Part shown: positions 1 to 9,500 of the stretch, piece after piece
Numbering within the stretch: the first letter of the stretch is position 1
Layout: each line of letters starts with the position of its first letter
Origin: Lachnospiraceae bacterium
GTDB lineage: Bacteria > Bacillota > Clostridia > Lachnospirales > Lachnospiraceae
Assembly: GCA_017889125.1 (NCBI GenBank)
Contig: JAGHER010000016.1
Coordinates: 1 to 33,435, forward strand
DNA length: 33,435 nucleotides
Direction: 5' to 3'
Translations under genes and position numbers: made by a program
Notes under the pieces: generated by a model
What the model saw: only the letters and a program-made list of their open reading frames with translations
The model's database searches: none
What the model was told of the DNA's origin: nothing

Positions 1-22
1 AACAGTAGGGAGACAGACAATT

Positions 23-724
23 ATGGAAATGAAGCGAGTGCTGTTAAAATTAAGCGGAGAGGCCTTAGCCGGACCGAAGAAGACCGGCTATGATGAGGAT
101 ACGGTACGTGAGGTAGCCAGGCAGGTTAAGATTTCTGTAGATGCCGGCGTACAGGTAGGCATTGTGATCGGCGGAGGAAACTTCTGGAGAGGCAGGACCA
201 GCGAGGCCATCGACCGGACCAAGGCAGATCAGATCGGCATGCTGGCTACGGTGATGAACTGTATTTACGTGTCGGAGATTTTCCGAAATGCCGGGATGAA
301 GACCCAGATTTTTACCCCCTTTGCCTGCGGATCCATGACCAGCCTCTTTTCCAAGGACGCGGCTAACGCATGCTTTGCCGAGGGTACGGTGGTATTCTTT
401 GCCGGAGGTACGGGCCATCCCTATTTTTCCACAGATACGGGAATTGCCCTTCGGGCCATTGAGATGGAGGCAGACTGCATCCTTTTAGCCAAGGCCATTG
501 ACGGCGTATATGACAGCGATCCAAAGATTAATCCGGACGCGAAGAAATATGACACCATTTCCATCCAGGAAGTGATTGAGAAGCAGCTGGCGGTGGTTGA
601 TCTGACCGCATCCATCATGTGCATGGAGCACAAGATGCCTATGGCGGTGTTCAGTCTCAATGAAAAGGATGCCATCGCAGATGCCATGCAGGGAAAAATA
701 AACGGTACCATAGTGACCGCATAA
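23..724 (+). CDS. pyrH: UMP kinase
   Basis: Cytoplasmic amino-acid-kinase-fold enzyme phosphorylating UMP to UDP with ATP, the step feeding UTP and CTP synthesis. Seen: the N-terminal LKLSGEAL phosphate-binding motif, GGGNFWRG near residue 50, and the nucleotide-binding segment DGVYDSDPK in the C-terminal third. The 233-residue length fits the bacterial PyrH family (about 235-245). The ATG at 23 has a GGGAG ribosome site at 8-12; an in-frame ATG at 29 is a less likely alternative. It is followed after 12 bases by frr, the usual bacterial order (normally rpsB-tsf-pyrH-frr, so tsf probably lies just outside the window). No promoter is visible in the few bases upstream, so it is probably read from an upstream gene. 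Confidence 0.97.
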   Translation: MEMKRVLLKLSGEALAGPKKTGYDEDTVREVARQVKISVDAGVQVGIVIGGGNFWRGRTSEAIDRTKADQIGMLATVMNCIYVSEIFRNAGMKTQIFTPFACGSMTSLFSKDAANACFAEGTVVFFAGGTGHPYFSTDTGIALRAIEMEADCILLAKAIDGVYDSDPKINPDAKKYDTISIQEVIEKQLAVVDLTASIMCMEHKMPMAVFSLNEKDAIADAMQGKINGTIVTA

Positions 725-736
725 CAGGAGGATATG

Positions 737-1288
737 ATGCAGGACATTAAAATTTACGAGGACAAGATGAATAAGACTCTGGATAACTTACTGGAGGAGT
801 TTGGCACCATCCGCGCCGGACGGGCCAATCCCCATGTGCTGGACAAGCTTCGGGTAGATTACTACGGTTCCCCCACGCCTCTGCAGCAGGTGGGAAATAT
901 TTCTGTTCCCGAGCCCCGCATGATCGTGATTCAGCCCTGGGAGAAGAGCCTGTTAAAGGGAATTGAGAAAGCGATTCTCACTTCTGATCTGGGCATTAAC
1001 CCCACCAATGACGGCTCCGTGATCCGCCTGATTTTCCCGGAGCTTACTGAGGAGCGCCGTAAGGAGCTTTCCAAGGATGTGAAGAAAAAGGGCGAGAACG
1101 CGAAGGTTGCCGTGCGCAACATTCGCCGTGATGCTAACGAGACCTTCAAGAAGAAGGAGAAGGCTGCGGAGATTTCCGAGGACGATTTAAATGACGTAAC
1201 GGAGAAGATCCAGAAGCTGACGGACAAGATGATTGAAAAGATTGACAAGGCGATTGAGGCAAAGACCAAGGAAATCATGACGGTTTAA
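737..1288 (+). CDS. frr: ribosome recycling factor
   Basis: Splits post-termination 70S ribosomes together with EF-G so subunits can be reused. The 183-residue product is the normal family length (about 185) and shows the expected architecture: a long three-helix bundle rich in Lys/Glu, with the conserved TIRAGRANPHVLD segment at about residues 24-36 and an N-terminal MDKTL-like stretch (MNKTLDNL). Two ATGs lie in tandem at 734 and 737; AGGAGG at 726-731 leaves 2 or 5 bases, so 737 is preferred. Directly downstream of pyrH and probably co-transcribed with it. A dispersed-repeat hairpin begins 5 bases after the stop codon. Confidence 0.96.
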   Translation: MQDIKIYEDKMNKTLDNLLEEFGTIRAGRANPHVLDKLRVDYYGSPTPLQQVGNISVPEPRMIVIQPWEKSLLKGIEKAILTSDLGINPTNDGSVIRLIFPELTEERRKELSKDVKKKGENAKVAVRNIRRDANETFKKKEKAAEISEDDLNDVTEKIQKLTDKMIEKIDKAIEAKTKEIMTV

Positions 1289-1292
1289 TTTT

Positions 1293-1317
1293 GGAAAACT
1301 CGGATGAACGCGTTTTC
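1293..1317. repeat. dispersed imperfect-palindrome repeat, copy 1
   Basis: Arms GAAAAC (1294-1299) and GTTTTC (1312-1317) flank a CGGATGAA core. The layout GGAAA-N-CGGAT-N-GCGTTT matches three other intergenic sites in this window (5419-5442, 16398-16423, 32092-32113). It starts 5 bases after the frr stop. No T-tract follows, so it is not a standard terminator. Confidence 0.55.
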
Positions 1318-1470
1318 TTAGGCTTTGTGCAGGATCAGGAGGGCAGGTGTGATATCCTGCCCTAAATTATGCAAGCTGGTAAGAATCCCCCAGGAGGATG
1401 CGCTGCAGCGGTAAGGTGTCGCTGCAGCTATGGAATGGGCAATACAGCAATGTCTGCAGGAGGAAACAGG
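1318..1470 (+). promoter_or_regulatory. structured leader before uppS
   Basis: Two perfect inverted repeats lie in the space between frr and uppS. GGGCAGG/CCTGCCC is at 1341-1347 and 1356-1362 with an 8-base loop. GCTGCAGCG/CGCTGCAGC is at 1402-1410 and 1420-1428 with a 9-base loop. Neither is followed by a T-run, so they may act on mRNA stability, processing or translation rather than as terminators. No convincing promoter or known riboswitch core was recognised. The open frame running from 1369 into uppS crosses both hairpins, which argues against an N-terminal extension. Confidence 0.45.
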
Positions 1471-2193
1471 ATGAGCGATTTGACAAATATGGCAATTCCC
1501 CGCCATGTAGCCATTATTTTGGATGGAAATGGCCGTTGGGCGAAGAAGAGAGGTCTCCCCAGGACCATGGGACACAGGGAGGGCTGCAAGACCGTGGAGA
1601 AGATGGTCGGTGTGGCCGCAAGGATGGGAATTGAGTATCTGACGGTTTACGGATTTTCCACAGAGAACTGGTCCCGCTCCGCTGAAGAGGTGGGAGCGCT
1701 GATGCAGCTGTTCCGTTACTATATGGTACGTCTGTTAAAGATTGCCAAGGAGAATAATGTGCGGGTAAAGATGATCGGCGACAAGAGCCGTTTTGCTCCG
1801 GACATTATCGAGGGAATTGATCGGCTGGTGGAGGAAACCAGAGAGAATACGGGGCTGACCTTTGTTATTGCGGTAAATTACGGCGGACGGGATGAGATTA
1901 CCCGGGCGGCGGCCAGGCTGGCAAAGGACTGCCGGGATGGGAAGCTTGATCCGGAGAACATTACCCAGGATGTGTTTGCCTCCTATCTGGATACGGCAGG
2001 GATGCCGGATCCGGACCTTTTGATTCGGACCAGCGGTGAGCTTCGCCTGTCCAATTATCTTCTGTGGCAGGTGGCGTACACGGAATTTTATATTACTGAC
2101 TGCCTGTGGCCGGATTTCAATCAGGAGGAATTAGAAAAGGCAATTGTGCAGTATAATAAGAGAGACCGGAGATTCGGCGGCGTAAAAGCATAA
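1471..2193 (+). CDS. uppS: undecaprenyl diphosphate synthase (cis-prenyltransferase)
   Basis: Condenses isopentenyl diphosphate units onto farnesyl diphosphate to make the C55 lipid carrier for peptidoglycan and teichoic acid synthesis; membrane-associated cytoplasmic enzyme. Seen: the catalytic/Mg-binding signature ILDGNGRWAKKRG with Asp18, YGFSTENW at about residues 60-67, and the C-terminal RTSGELRLSNYLLWQ block typical of the family. With the start at 1471 the protein is 240 residues, the family norm. That start has AGGAGG at 1458-1463 with 7-base spacing, while the frame upstream to 1369 has no similarity to the family. Precedes cdsA by 21 bases. It uses isoprenoid precursors made by the downstream dxr and ispG products. 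Confidence 0.96.
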   Translation: MSDLTNMAIPRHVAIILDGNGRWAKKRGLPRTMGHREGCKTVEKMVGVAARMGIEYLTVYGFSTENWSRSAEEVGALMQLFRYYMVRLLKIAKENNVRVKMIGDKSRFAPDIIEGIDRLVEETRENTGLTFVIAVNYGGRDEITRAAARLAKDCRDGKLDPENITQDVFASYLDTAGMPDPDLLIRTSGELRLSNYLLWQVAYTEFYITDCLWPDFNQEELEKAIVQYNKRDRRFGGVKA

Positions 2194-2214
2194 GAGGCAG
2201 AAGGAGGGAATGGT

Positions 2215-3015
2215 ATGTTTACCACCAGACTCATCAGCGGGATTGTATTAGTTATTTTGGCCCTGATCCTGGTCGGACAGGGCGGGGCGCTGCTGCTTTT
2301 AACTTCTGCCGCCATATCCTGCATCGGCCTGTTCGAGCTTTACCGGGTAATGAAAATGCAGGATAAGCTTCTTGGCGCTGTGGGATACGGAGCCGGTCTG
2401 GCTTATTACGTGCTTTTGTGGTGCGGGCAGGGACAGTATTTCAATCTGCTGGTTATTTCGGCATTGATGCTGTTTATGACCATTTACGTGGTCACCTTTC
2501 CAAAGTACGGGACAGAGCAGGTGACGGTGGCCTTCTTTGGGATTTTTTATGTGGCAGTGATGTTTTCCTACCTTTATCAGACCAGGATGATGACGGACGG
2601 AGCTTTTTTAGTGTGGCTGATTTTCTTAAGCTCCTGGGGCTGTGATACCTGTGCCTACTGTGTGGGAATGCTCTTTGGACGGCATAAGCTGGCCCCGGTG
2701 CTGAGCCCGAAGAAATCCATAGAGGGAGCTGTGGGCGGCGTTGTGGGCGCAGCTTTGCTGGGGCTTCTCTACGGAGCGGTATTTGGCGGCTGTATGGCGG
2801 AGGTGGAAAATCCGCTGATTGCCTGTCCCATCGCCTGCGGTATTGCAGCGGTGATTTCCCAGATTGGGGACCTGGCGGCATCGGCCATTAAGCGGAATCA
2901 CGGGGTGAAGGATTACGGCCATCTGATTCCCGGCCATGGCGGCGTGCTGGACCGTTTTGACAGTATGCTTTTTACGGCACCAGCCATTTACTTTGCGCTG
3001 ACCTTTCTGCGCTGA
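2215..3015 (+). CDS. cdsA: phosphatidate cytidylyltransferase (CDP-diacylglycerol synthase)
   Basis: Integral membrane enzyme activating phosphatidic acid with CTP to CDP-diacylglycerol, the branch point for bacterial phospholipids. The 266-residue protein is hydrophobic throughout with about 7-8 predicted membrane segments. It ends with the CdsA signature: SAIKRNHGVKDYG followed by IPGHGGVLDRFDS at about residues 230-255, containing the metal-binding acidic residues. The ATG has an AAGGAGGG ribosome site about 7 bases upstream. It sits in the conserved uppS-cdsA-dxr-rseP order, so co-transcription is likely. Confidence 0.96.
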   Translation: MFTTRLISGIVLVILALILVGQGGALLLLTSAAISCIGLFELYRVMKMQDKLLGAVGYGAGLAYYVLLWCGQGQYFNLLVISALMLFMTIYVVTFPKYGTEQVTVAFFGIFYVAVMFSYLYQTRMMTDGAFLVWLIFLSSWGCDTCAYCVGMLFGRHKLAPVLSPKKSIEGAVGGVVGAALLGLLYGAVFGGCMAEVENPLIACPIACGIAAVISQIGDLAASAIKRNHGVKDYGHLIPGHGGVLDRFDSMLFTAPAIYFALTFLR

Positions 3016-3117
3016 TTTCTGCGGGGCGCTGCTGCATCAATTTCTGCACCGCTGCGCTGTGCGGACTTTAGCGGCGGGCAGGGTCGGGCGTTCATGTTTC
3101 AGAGGGAGAAAATGCAT

Positions 3118-4266
3118 ATGAAGAAAATTTCAATACTGGGCTCGACCGGCTCCATCGGCACCCAGACCCTGGAGGTGGCCCGGAACAACGGGGATATCCA
3201 GGTGACGGCGCTGGCAGCTGGCCGGAATATTGCTCTTCTGGAGAAGCAGATCCGGGAATTTAAGCCTTCCCTGGCCTGTGTCTGGGATGAGGAAAAGGCG
3301 AAGGAGCTGAAAACCGCTGTGGCTGACCTTCCGGTGAAGGTAGTTTCCGGCATGGATGGACTGATCCAGGCGGCAGCGGATACAGAGGCGGAGATTGTGG
3401 TGACGGCTGTGGTCGGGATGATCGGCATCCGGCCCACCATCGCAGCCATGGAGGCAGGGAAGGATATCGCTCTGGCCAATAAGGAGACCCTGGTAACTGC
3501 GGGGCACATCATCATGAAGCTGGCCCGGGATAAGGGCGTAAGACTGCTGCCGGTGGATTCGGAGCACAGCGCCATTTTCCAGTGCCTTAATGGCGAGAAG
3601 GAGCATGGGAACCGGATTCACAAGATCCTTTTGACAGCTTCCGGCGGGCCATTCCGCGGCTGGACCAGGGAGCAGCTGAAAAATGTATCGGCGGCAGATG
3701 CCTTAAAGCACCCTAACTGGAGCATGGGGCACAAGATTACCATTGATTCCTCCACCATGGTCAATAAGGGACTGGAGGTCATGGAGGCGAAGTGGCTTTT
3801 CGGTGTGGAGATGGAGCAGATCCAGGTGGTGGTGCAGCCCCAGAGCATTATTCATTCCATGGTGGAATTTGAAGACGGGGCCGTTATGGCCCAGCTGGGT
3901 ACGCCGGATATGAAGCTGCCCATCCAGTATGCCCTGTATTATCCGGAACGCCGGTATCTGCCGGGAGAGCGGCTGGATTTTTCGGCGCTGACGGAGATTC
4001 GCTTCGAGAAGCCGGATATGGAGACTTTCCGGGGACTTAAGCTGGCTTACCAGGCTGGGAAGATCGGCGGCACCCTTCCGGTGGTGTACAATGCGGCAAA
4101 TGAGAAAGCAGTGGGGAAGTTCCTGAAGGGAGAGATTCCCTATCTGACCATTATTGACATGATCGAGGAGTCCATGAAGGCCCATCGAGTGATCCAGGAG
4201 CCTTCTGTGGAGGAAATTCTGGAGGCGGAAAAGGAAACCTATGAATTTATAGAAAGCAGGTGGTAA
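3118..4266 (+). CDS. dxr: 1-deoxy-D-xylulose 5-phosphate reductoisomerase
   Basis: NADPH-dependent conversion of DXP to 2-C-methyl-erythritol 4-phosphate, the committed step of the MEP isoprenoid pathway; cytoplasmic. Seen: the N-terminal nucleotide-binding GSTGSIGTQTLEV, the metal-binding DSEHSAIFQ near residue 145, the flexible-loop GGPFRG, and the active-site HPNWSMGHKITIDSS. The protein is 382 residues from ATG 3118, the usual length. AGAGGGAG at 3101-3108 sits 9 bases before 3118; ATG 3112 (3-base spacing) and 3094 are in frame but less well placed. The 102-base gap upstream is GC-rich with no clear promoter. It ends one base before the rseP start. Confidence 0.96.
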   Translation: MKKISILGSTGSIGTQTLEVARNNGDIQVTALAAGRNIALLEKQIREFKPSLACVWDEEKAKELKTAVADLPVKVVSGMDGLIQAAADTEAEIVVTAVVGMIGIRPTIAAMEAGKDIALANKETLVTAGHIIMKLARDKGVRLLPVDSEHSAIFQCLNGEKEHGNRIHKILLTASGGPFRGWTREQLKNVSAADALKHPNWSMGHKITIDSSTMVNKGLEVMEAKWLFGVEMEQIQVVVQPQSIIHSMVEFEDGAVMAQLGTPDMKLPIQYALYYPERRYLPGERLDFSALTEIRFEKPDMETFRGLKLAYQAGKIGGTLPVVYNAANEKAVGKFLKGEIPYLTIIDMIEESMKAHRVIQEPSVEEILEAEKETYEFIESRW

Positions 4267-4267
4267 G

Positions 4268-5365
4268 TTGCTGAATATTCTGGCGGCGATACTGTTATTT
4301 GGTTTTGTGATCATGTTTCATGAGCTGGGGCATTTCTTTCTGGCTAAGGCCAACGGCGTGGAGGTGGTGGAATTTTCCATCGGCTTAGGCCCCAGACTTT
4401 TGTCCGGGGTGTGGCGGGGCACCAGATATTCTCTCAAGCTTCTGCCTTTGGGCGGCTCCTGCGCCATGGCAGATGAGGATACGGGAAGCGGAAATCCCAA
4501 TGGATTTTTAAGCAAATCCGTCTGGGCGAGGATTTCCATTATTGCAGCCGGCCCCTTTTTTAATTTTATCCTGGCTTTCATCTTTGGTGTGATTATCGTG
4601 GCCTATCAGGGCTATGATCTGCCGGTGGTGACTAACGTGGTAGAAGGATACCCGGCGGAGGCGGCCGGGCTTAAAGCTGGCGACCTGATTCTTTCGGTCG
4701 ATGGAAAGAAGATGCTGGAATACCAGGATCTGCTGATGTATCTGCAGCTTCACCCGGAGGAGGAGATGGAAATTACCTATGGCCGGCTGCCGGAGGAGCA
4801 GGCTTTGGAGCCCTCTGCCTGGTATCAGGAAGATCTGACCTATGAGACCGGTACAGTGACTCTGCGGACGGTCTTTAATGAAGAGAGTCAGAGCTATATG
4901 ATGGGAATTGAGCATTATCCTCCGGATTACCACAAGGCGGAGAGTCTGGGAAAGCTTCTCCGGCTGGGATGGCATCAGGTAGTGATGCTGGGGCAGTCTG
5001 CTATTGAAAGCTTCCGCCTGCTGTTTACCGGCTATGTGGGGGCTGACGATGTGGGCGGCCCGGTGCGGATTGTGGCCGGGATCGGCCAGATGGTTGGCCA
5101 GGTGCGGCCATCCGGCTGGGTGATCGTGCTGCTGAGCCTGATTAACTGGGGATTGATCTTAAGCGCCTCCTTAGGTGCGGTGAACCTGCTTCCCCTTCCG
5201 GCCCTGGACGGCGGCCGCCTGGCATTTTTGCTGGTGGAGGCTGTGCGGGGGAAAGCCATTGACCAGGAGAAGGAGGGCATGGTTCATTTCGCAGGCATGA
5301 TGGTGCTTCTGGCGCTGATGATTTTGATTATGTTTAACGATATCCGGAACCTGATTATTGGATGA
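4268..5365 (+). CDS. rseP: RIP-type site-2 zinc metalloprotease
   Basis: Intramembrane protease of the RseP/YluC (M50B) family, which cleaves membrane-anchored regulators such as anti-sigma factors. Seen: zinc motif HELGH at residues 18-22 in the first membrane helix, a single PDZ domain at about 120-190 (VVEGYPAEAAGLKAGD), and the second active-site motif LLPLPALDGGRL near residue 310. Membrane helices are at the start, around 90-115, around 275-300 and at the C-terminus. Its 365 residues lie at the shorter end for the family. The start codon is TTG at 4268, right after the dxr stop, with a GGTGG site overlapping the end of dxr, which suggests coupled translation. Its regulated substrate cannot be told from this window. 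Confidence 0.93.
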   Translation: MLNILAAILLFGFVIMFHELGHFFLAKANGVEVVEFSIGLGPRLLSGVWRGTRYSLKLLPLGGSCAMADEDTGSGNPNGFLSKSVWARISIIAAGPFFNFILAFIFGVIIVAYQGYDLPVVTNVVEGYPAEAAGLKAGDLILSVDGKKMLEYQDLLMYLQLHPEEEMEITYGRLPEEQALEPSAWYQEDLTYETGTVTLRTVFNEESQSYMMGIEHYPPDYHKAESLGKLLRLGWHQVVMLGQSAIESFRLLFTGYVGADDVGGPVRIVAGIGQMVGQVRPSGWVIVLLSLINWGLILSASLGAVNLLPLPALDGGRLAFLLVEAVRGKAIDQEKEGMVHFAGMMVLLALMILIMFNDIRNLIIG

Positions 5366-5384
5366 TAAATGTATACGGGCTTGC

Positions 5385-5450
5385 ATGGGAATGCGGCTGT
5401 GCGGCGCAAACCCGGCGAGGAAAATCGGATTAAAGCGTTTCCTTAAAGAA
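5385..5450. repeat. dispersed repeat, long copy (2)
   Basis: This intergenic segment contains GCGCAAACCCGGC, then an imperfect palindrome at 5419-5442 (GGAAA...CGTTTCC around CGGATTAAAG), then AAAGAAA. The same blocks occur in the same order at 16366-16430, where the palindrome is perfect. It fills most of the 102-base rseP-ispG gap and ends just before the ispG ribosome site. The function is unknown. Confidence 0.6.
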
Positions 5451-5467
5451 AGAAGGGGAAGTAAAGG

Positions 5468-6550
5468 ATGACGGCAAGAGAGCATACCAGAAAGGTGCGC
5501 ATCGGAAACCGGGTGATCGGCGGGGGGAGTCCCATCGCCATCCAGTCCATGTGCAATACAAAGACAGAGAAGGTAAAGGAGACGGTGGAGCAGATTCACC
5601 GTCTGGAAGCGGCGGGCTGTGAGATTGTCCGGGTGACCGTCCCCACTATGGAGGCGGCCCAGGCGGTGAAGGAGATCAAAAGAGAAATTTCCATCCCCCT
5701 GGTGGCGGACATTCATTTTGATTACCGAATGGCCATTGCGGCTATGGAAAACGGCGCCGACAAGATCCGGATTAATCCCGGCAATATCGGCGGAGCGGAC
5801 CGGGTGCGGGCCGTGGTGGAGACAGCTAAGGCACTGGACATTCCCATTCGGGTGGGGGTAAACAGCGGCTCCCTGGAAAAGAACCTGATTGAAAAATACG
5901 GCGGGGTGACGGCGGAGGGCATTGTGGAAAGCGCCCTGGACAAGGTGAAGATGATCGAGGATATGGATTACGATAACCTGGTCATCAGCATTAAGTCCTC
6001 CGATGTGCTGATGTGCATCCGCGCTCATGAGCTGATTTCCGGCCAGACCGATTACCCCCTTCATGTGGGAATCACCGAGGCGGGAACTCTGTACTCGGGA
6101 AACATTAAGTCGGCGGCCGGCCTGGGGATTATCCTTTATCAGGGCATCGGCGACACCATCCGGGTGTCCTTAACCGGTGACCCGGTGGAGGAGATTAAGA
6201 GCGCCAAGCTGCTTCTTCGCACCCTGGGGCTTCGCCGGGGCGGCATCGAGGTGGTGTCCTGCCCCACCTGCGGCCGGACCAGGATTGACCTGATTTCCCT
6301 GGCGAACCAGGTGGAGACCATGGCGGCAGAATTTGACTCCCTGGAGGGAGTGAAGGTAGCCGTTATGGGCTGCGTGGTCAATGGCCCGGGGGAGGCAAAG
6401 GAGGCGGATGTGGGCATTGCCGGAGGCATCGGCGAGGGCCTTCTGATCCGGAAGGGGGAGATTATCCGGAAGGTTCCGGAGACAGAGCTTCTTTCGGTAT
6501 TAAGACAGGAGCTGGTTAAGATCAGGGAGGAAAGACAGAGCGCAGTATGA
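5468..6550 (+). CDS. ispG: 4-hydroxy-3-methylbut-2-en-1-yl diphosphate synthase (GcpE)
   Basis: Iron-sulfur enzyme of the MEP pathway that reductively opens the cyclic diphosphate MEcPP to HMBPP. Seen: a TIM-barrel N-terminal part starting RKVRIGN with GGGSPIAIQSMCNTKT, and a C-terminal cluster-binding domain. That domain has Cys265 and Cys268 in SCPTCGRTRID and Cys302 in GCVVNGPGEA, the three [4Fe-4S] ligands of the family, plus the downstream GIAGG. The 360-residue length matches the bacterial two-domain form. The start at 5468 has GAAGGGG upstream. The stop overlaps the polC start (ATGA), so the two are coupled. The oxygen-sensitive cluster fits an anaerobe. Confidence 0.96.
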   Translation: MTAREHTRKVRIGNRVIGGGSPIAIQSMCNTKTEKVKETVEQIHRLEAAGCEIVRVTVPTMEAAQAVKEIKREISIPLVADIHFDYRMAIAAMENGADKIRINPGNIGGADRVRAVVETAKALDIPIRVGVNSGSLEKNLIEKYGGVTAEGIVESALDKVKMIEDMDYDNLVISIKSSDVLMCIRAHELISGQTDYPLHVGITEAGTLYSGNIKSAAGLGIILYQGIGDTIRVSLTGDPVEEIKSAKLLLRTLGLRRGGIEVVSCPTCGRTRIDLISLANQVETMAAEFDSLEGVKVAVMGCVVNGPGEAKEADVGIAGGIGEGLLIRKGEIIRKVPETELLSVLRQELVKIREERQSAV

Positions 6551-9500
6551 GCAAGGGATTTTTCGATGTGTTTCCTGGACTGCATATGGCAGAAGAATTA
6601 GGAGAGCTTTTAAAACTGGTGGAGGTCACGAGGGTGACCGCCGCCAGGGACAGAAGCTCTATTCGTATTTATCTTGAAAGCCCCAGGCTGATGCACAAGC
6701 AGATGATTTATGACCTGGAGCAGAGCATTAAGGAGCAGCTGTTCCCGGAGAAGCAGATGACCATCCGGATTCAGGAAAAGTACCGTCTTTCCGGCCAGTA
6801 TACGCCGGAAAAGCTTCTGGAGATTTACCGGGACAGCATTCTCCTGGAATTAAAGCATTACAGCATCATTGAGTACACCATGTTCCGGAAGGCAAAGATT
6901 TCCTTTCCCCAGCCGGAGCGGATGCAGATGACCATAGAGGATACCATGGTTTCCCGGGAAAAGGAGGCGGAGCTTAAGCGGATCCTGGAAAAGATTTTCC
7001 AGGAGCGCTGCGGTCTCCCTGCGGAGGTGGAATTTGCCTATGTGCCGGCCAAGGAAAGCCGCCTGCGCATCCAGGCCAGGAAGGCGGAGGAGGAAGCTGC
7101 TGCGTTAGCGGCTGCCGGGATCAGCAGCCCAGGCGAAGGTATGGGCAGTATGGAGCCGGGGGCCGGAACACTGGATGCAGGTATGGGAGGCACAGGCTCC
7201 GGGGGTGCTGGCGCAGGAAAGCAGAAAACGGGTGCTGGTGCTGGCGGCAGAGGAACCGGAGGAAGGACAGCTGCCGGACAGGCCATGGGCGCGGGAGGGC
7301 AGTCCTCCGGCGGTGCTTCGGCCCAGGGAAAAGGAAAGGCAGCCGGAAGCGGGGCAGGCCCCGGCGACCGGTCCGGACAGGGGGGCTTTGGCTCCTTCCG
7401 CAAGGGCGGCATGAAGAGCGGCTTTGGAAAGGGCGAGAAGAAATTTGGCTATTCCCGGAAGTCCGACAATCCGGATGTGCTTTTCGGAAAGGATTTTGAG
7501 GATGGATTTACTGCCATTGATGCCATTGAGGGCGAGATGGGTGAGGTGACCATCCGGGGAAAGATCCTTTCTGTGGAGAAGCGGGAGCTGCGGGGCGGCG
7601 AGCGGAGCATCATTATCTTCGATGTGTCCGACTTTACCGATACCATCACCGTAAAGCTCTTTGCCCGTCAGGATATGATGGAGGATGTGGACAAGGCGGT
7701 GGTGAAGGGGACCTTCATTAAGATCCGCGGCGTGACCACCATCGACCGCTTCGACCATGAGCTGACCCTTGGCTCCATTGTGGGCATTAAAAAGTGCGAG
7801 GACTTTACCAGCAAGCGGATGGATACCAGCTTAGAAAAGCGGGTGGAGCTTCACTGCCATACCAAGATGAGCGACATGGACGGAGTTTCCGAGGTGAAGG
7901 ACATCATTAAGCGGGCCAAGCAGTGGGGGATGCCAGCCATTGCCATCACTGACCACGGCTGCGTCCAGGCCTTCACCGATGCCAACCATGCGTTGGACAA
8001 GGGCGATACCTTCAAGATCATCTATGGGGTGGAGGGGTATCTGGTAGACGATTTGAAGAAGCTGGTGGAGAACCCAAAGGGACAGAGTTTTTCTGATTCC
8101 TACGTGGTTTTTGACATTGAGACCACCGGCTTTTCGCCGGAGAAGAATAAGATCATTGAGATCGGCGCGGTGAAGGTGGAGGATGGGAAGATTACGGACA
8201 AGTTCAGCACCTTCATCAATCCCGATGTACCCATTCCCTTTGACATTGAGCAGCTGACGGGAATCAATGACGGCATGGTGCTTTCGGCGCCGCGGATCGA
8301 TGTGGTGCTGCCCCAGTTCCTGGAATTCTGCCGGGGAAGCGCCATGGTAGCCCACAATGCTTCCTTTGATATTGGTTTTATTACCTACAATGCCCGCAGC
8401 CTGGGACTGGAGTTTTCCCCGACGGTGCTGGACACGGTGGCATTGGCCAGACTTCTTCTGCCGAACCTGAACCGGTTTAAGCTGGATACGGTGGCCAAGG
8501 CGGTGGGGGTATCTCTGGAAAACCATCACCGGGCGGTGGACGATGCAGGGGCCACGGCGGAGATTTTCGTGGAGTTTGTGAAAATGCTGCGGCAGCGGGA
8601 TGTGGAGACCCTGGATCAGCTGAATGCCTTAAGCGATATGTCGGCGGAGACCATACGGAAGCTTCCCACCTACCATGTGATTATCCTGGCCAAGAATGAT
8701 GTGGGGCGGATCAATCTGTACCGCCTGGTGTCGGCTTCTCATCTGGATTACTTTGCCAGACGGCCCAGGATCCCCAAGAGTCTGCTGGAAAAATACCGGG
8801 AAGGCCTGATTATCGGGTCGGCCTGTGAGGCCGGAGAGCTTTACCAGGCCCTGCTTCGGGGGGCGCCGGACAGTGAGATTGCCCGTCTGGTGCGGTTTTA
8901 CGATTATCTGGAGATCCAGCCTCTGGGGAACAATGAATTTATGCTGCGGGACGAGAAGAGCACGGTGAAGAGCCGTCAGGATCTGATTGATATTAATAAG
9001 AAGATCATCCGGCTTGGCGAGCAGTTCGGCAAGCTGGTCTGCGCCACCTGCGACGTGCATTTTCTGGATCCCCAGGACGAGATTTACCGGCGGATTATCG
9101 AGGCGGGGCAGGGCTTTAAGGACTGCGACCAGCAGGCGCCTCTGTATCTTCGGACTACGGAGGAGATGCTGGAGGAATTTAATTACCTGGAGCCAAACAA
9201 GGCGGAAGAGGTGGTCATCACCAACACCAGGAAGATTGCGGACATGTGCGAGAAGATTTCCCCGGTGCGGCCGGATAAGTGCCCGCCGGTGATTGAAAAT
9301 TCCGACGCGACGTTGAGGAAGATCTGCTATGACCGTGCCCATGCCATTTACGGGGAGGAGCTTCCCAAGATCGTTACCGACCGGCTGGAGCGGGAGTTGA
9401 ATTCCATTATCAGCAACGGCTTTGCCGTAATGTACATTATCGCCCAGAAGCTGGTGTGGAAGTCTAATGAGGACGGCTATCTGGTGGGCTCCCGGGGTTC

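Noticed and set aside
1369-1470. N-terminal extension of uppS to an ATG at 1369
   Set aside because: It covers two hairpins, lacks a ribosome site and has no family similarity; AGGAGG supports 1471.
1392-1634. Small frame from ATG 1398 directly behind AGGAGG
   Set aside because: The ribosome site abuts the ATG with no spacing, and the frame overlaps the well-supported uppS coding region out of phase.
5171-6064. 297-codon minus-strand frame opposite rseP and ispG
   Set aside because: Antisense shadow with compositional bias and no recognisable domain.
7038-7758. Pro- and Ala-rich minus-strand frames opposite polC
   Set aside because: Produced by the low-complexity GC-rich polC linker read in reverse.
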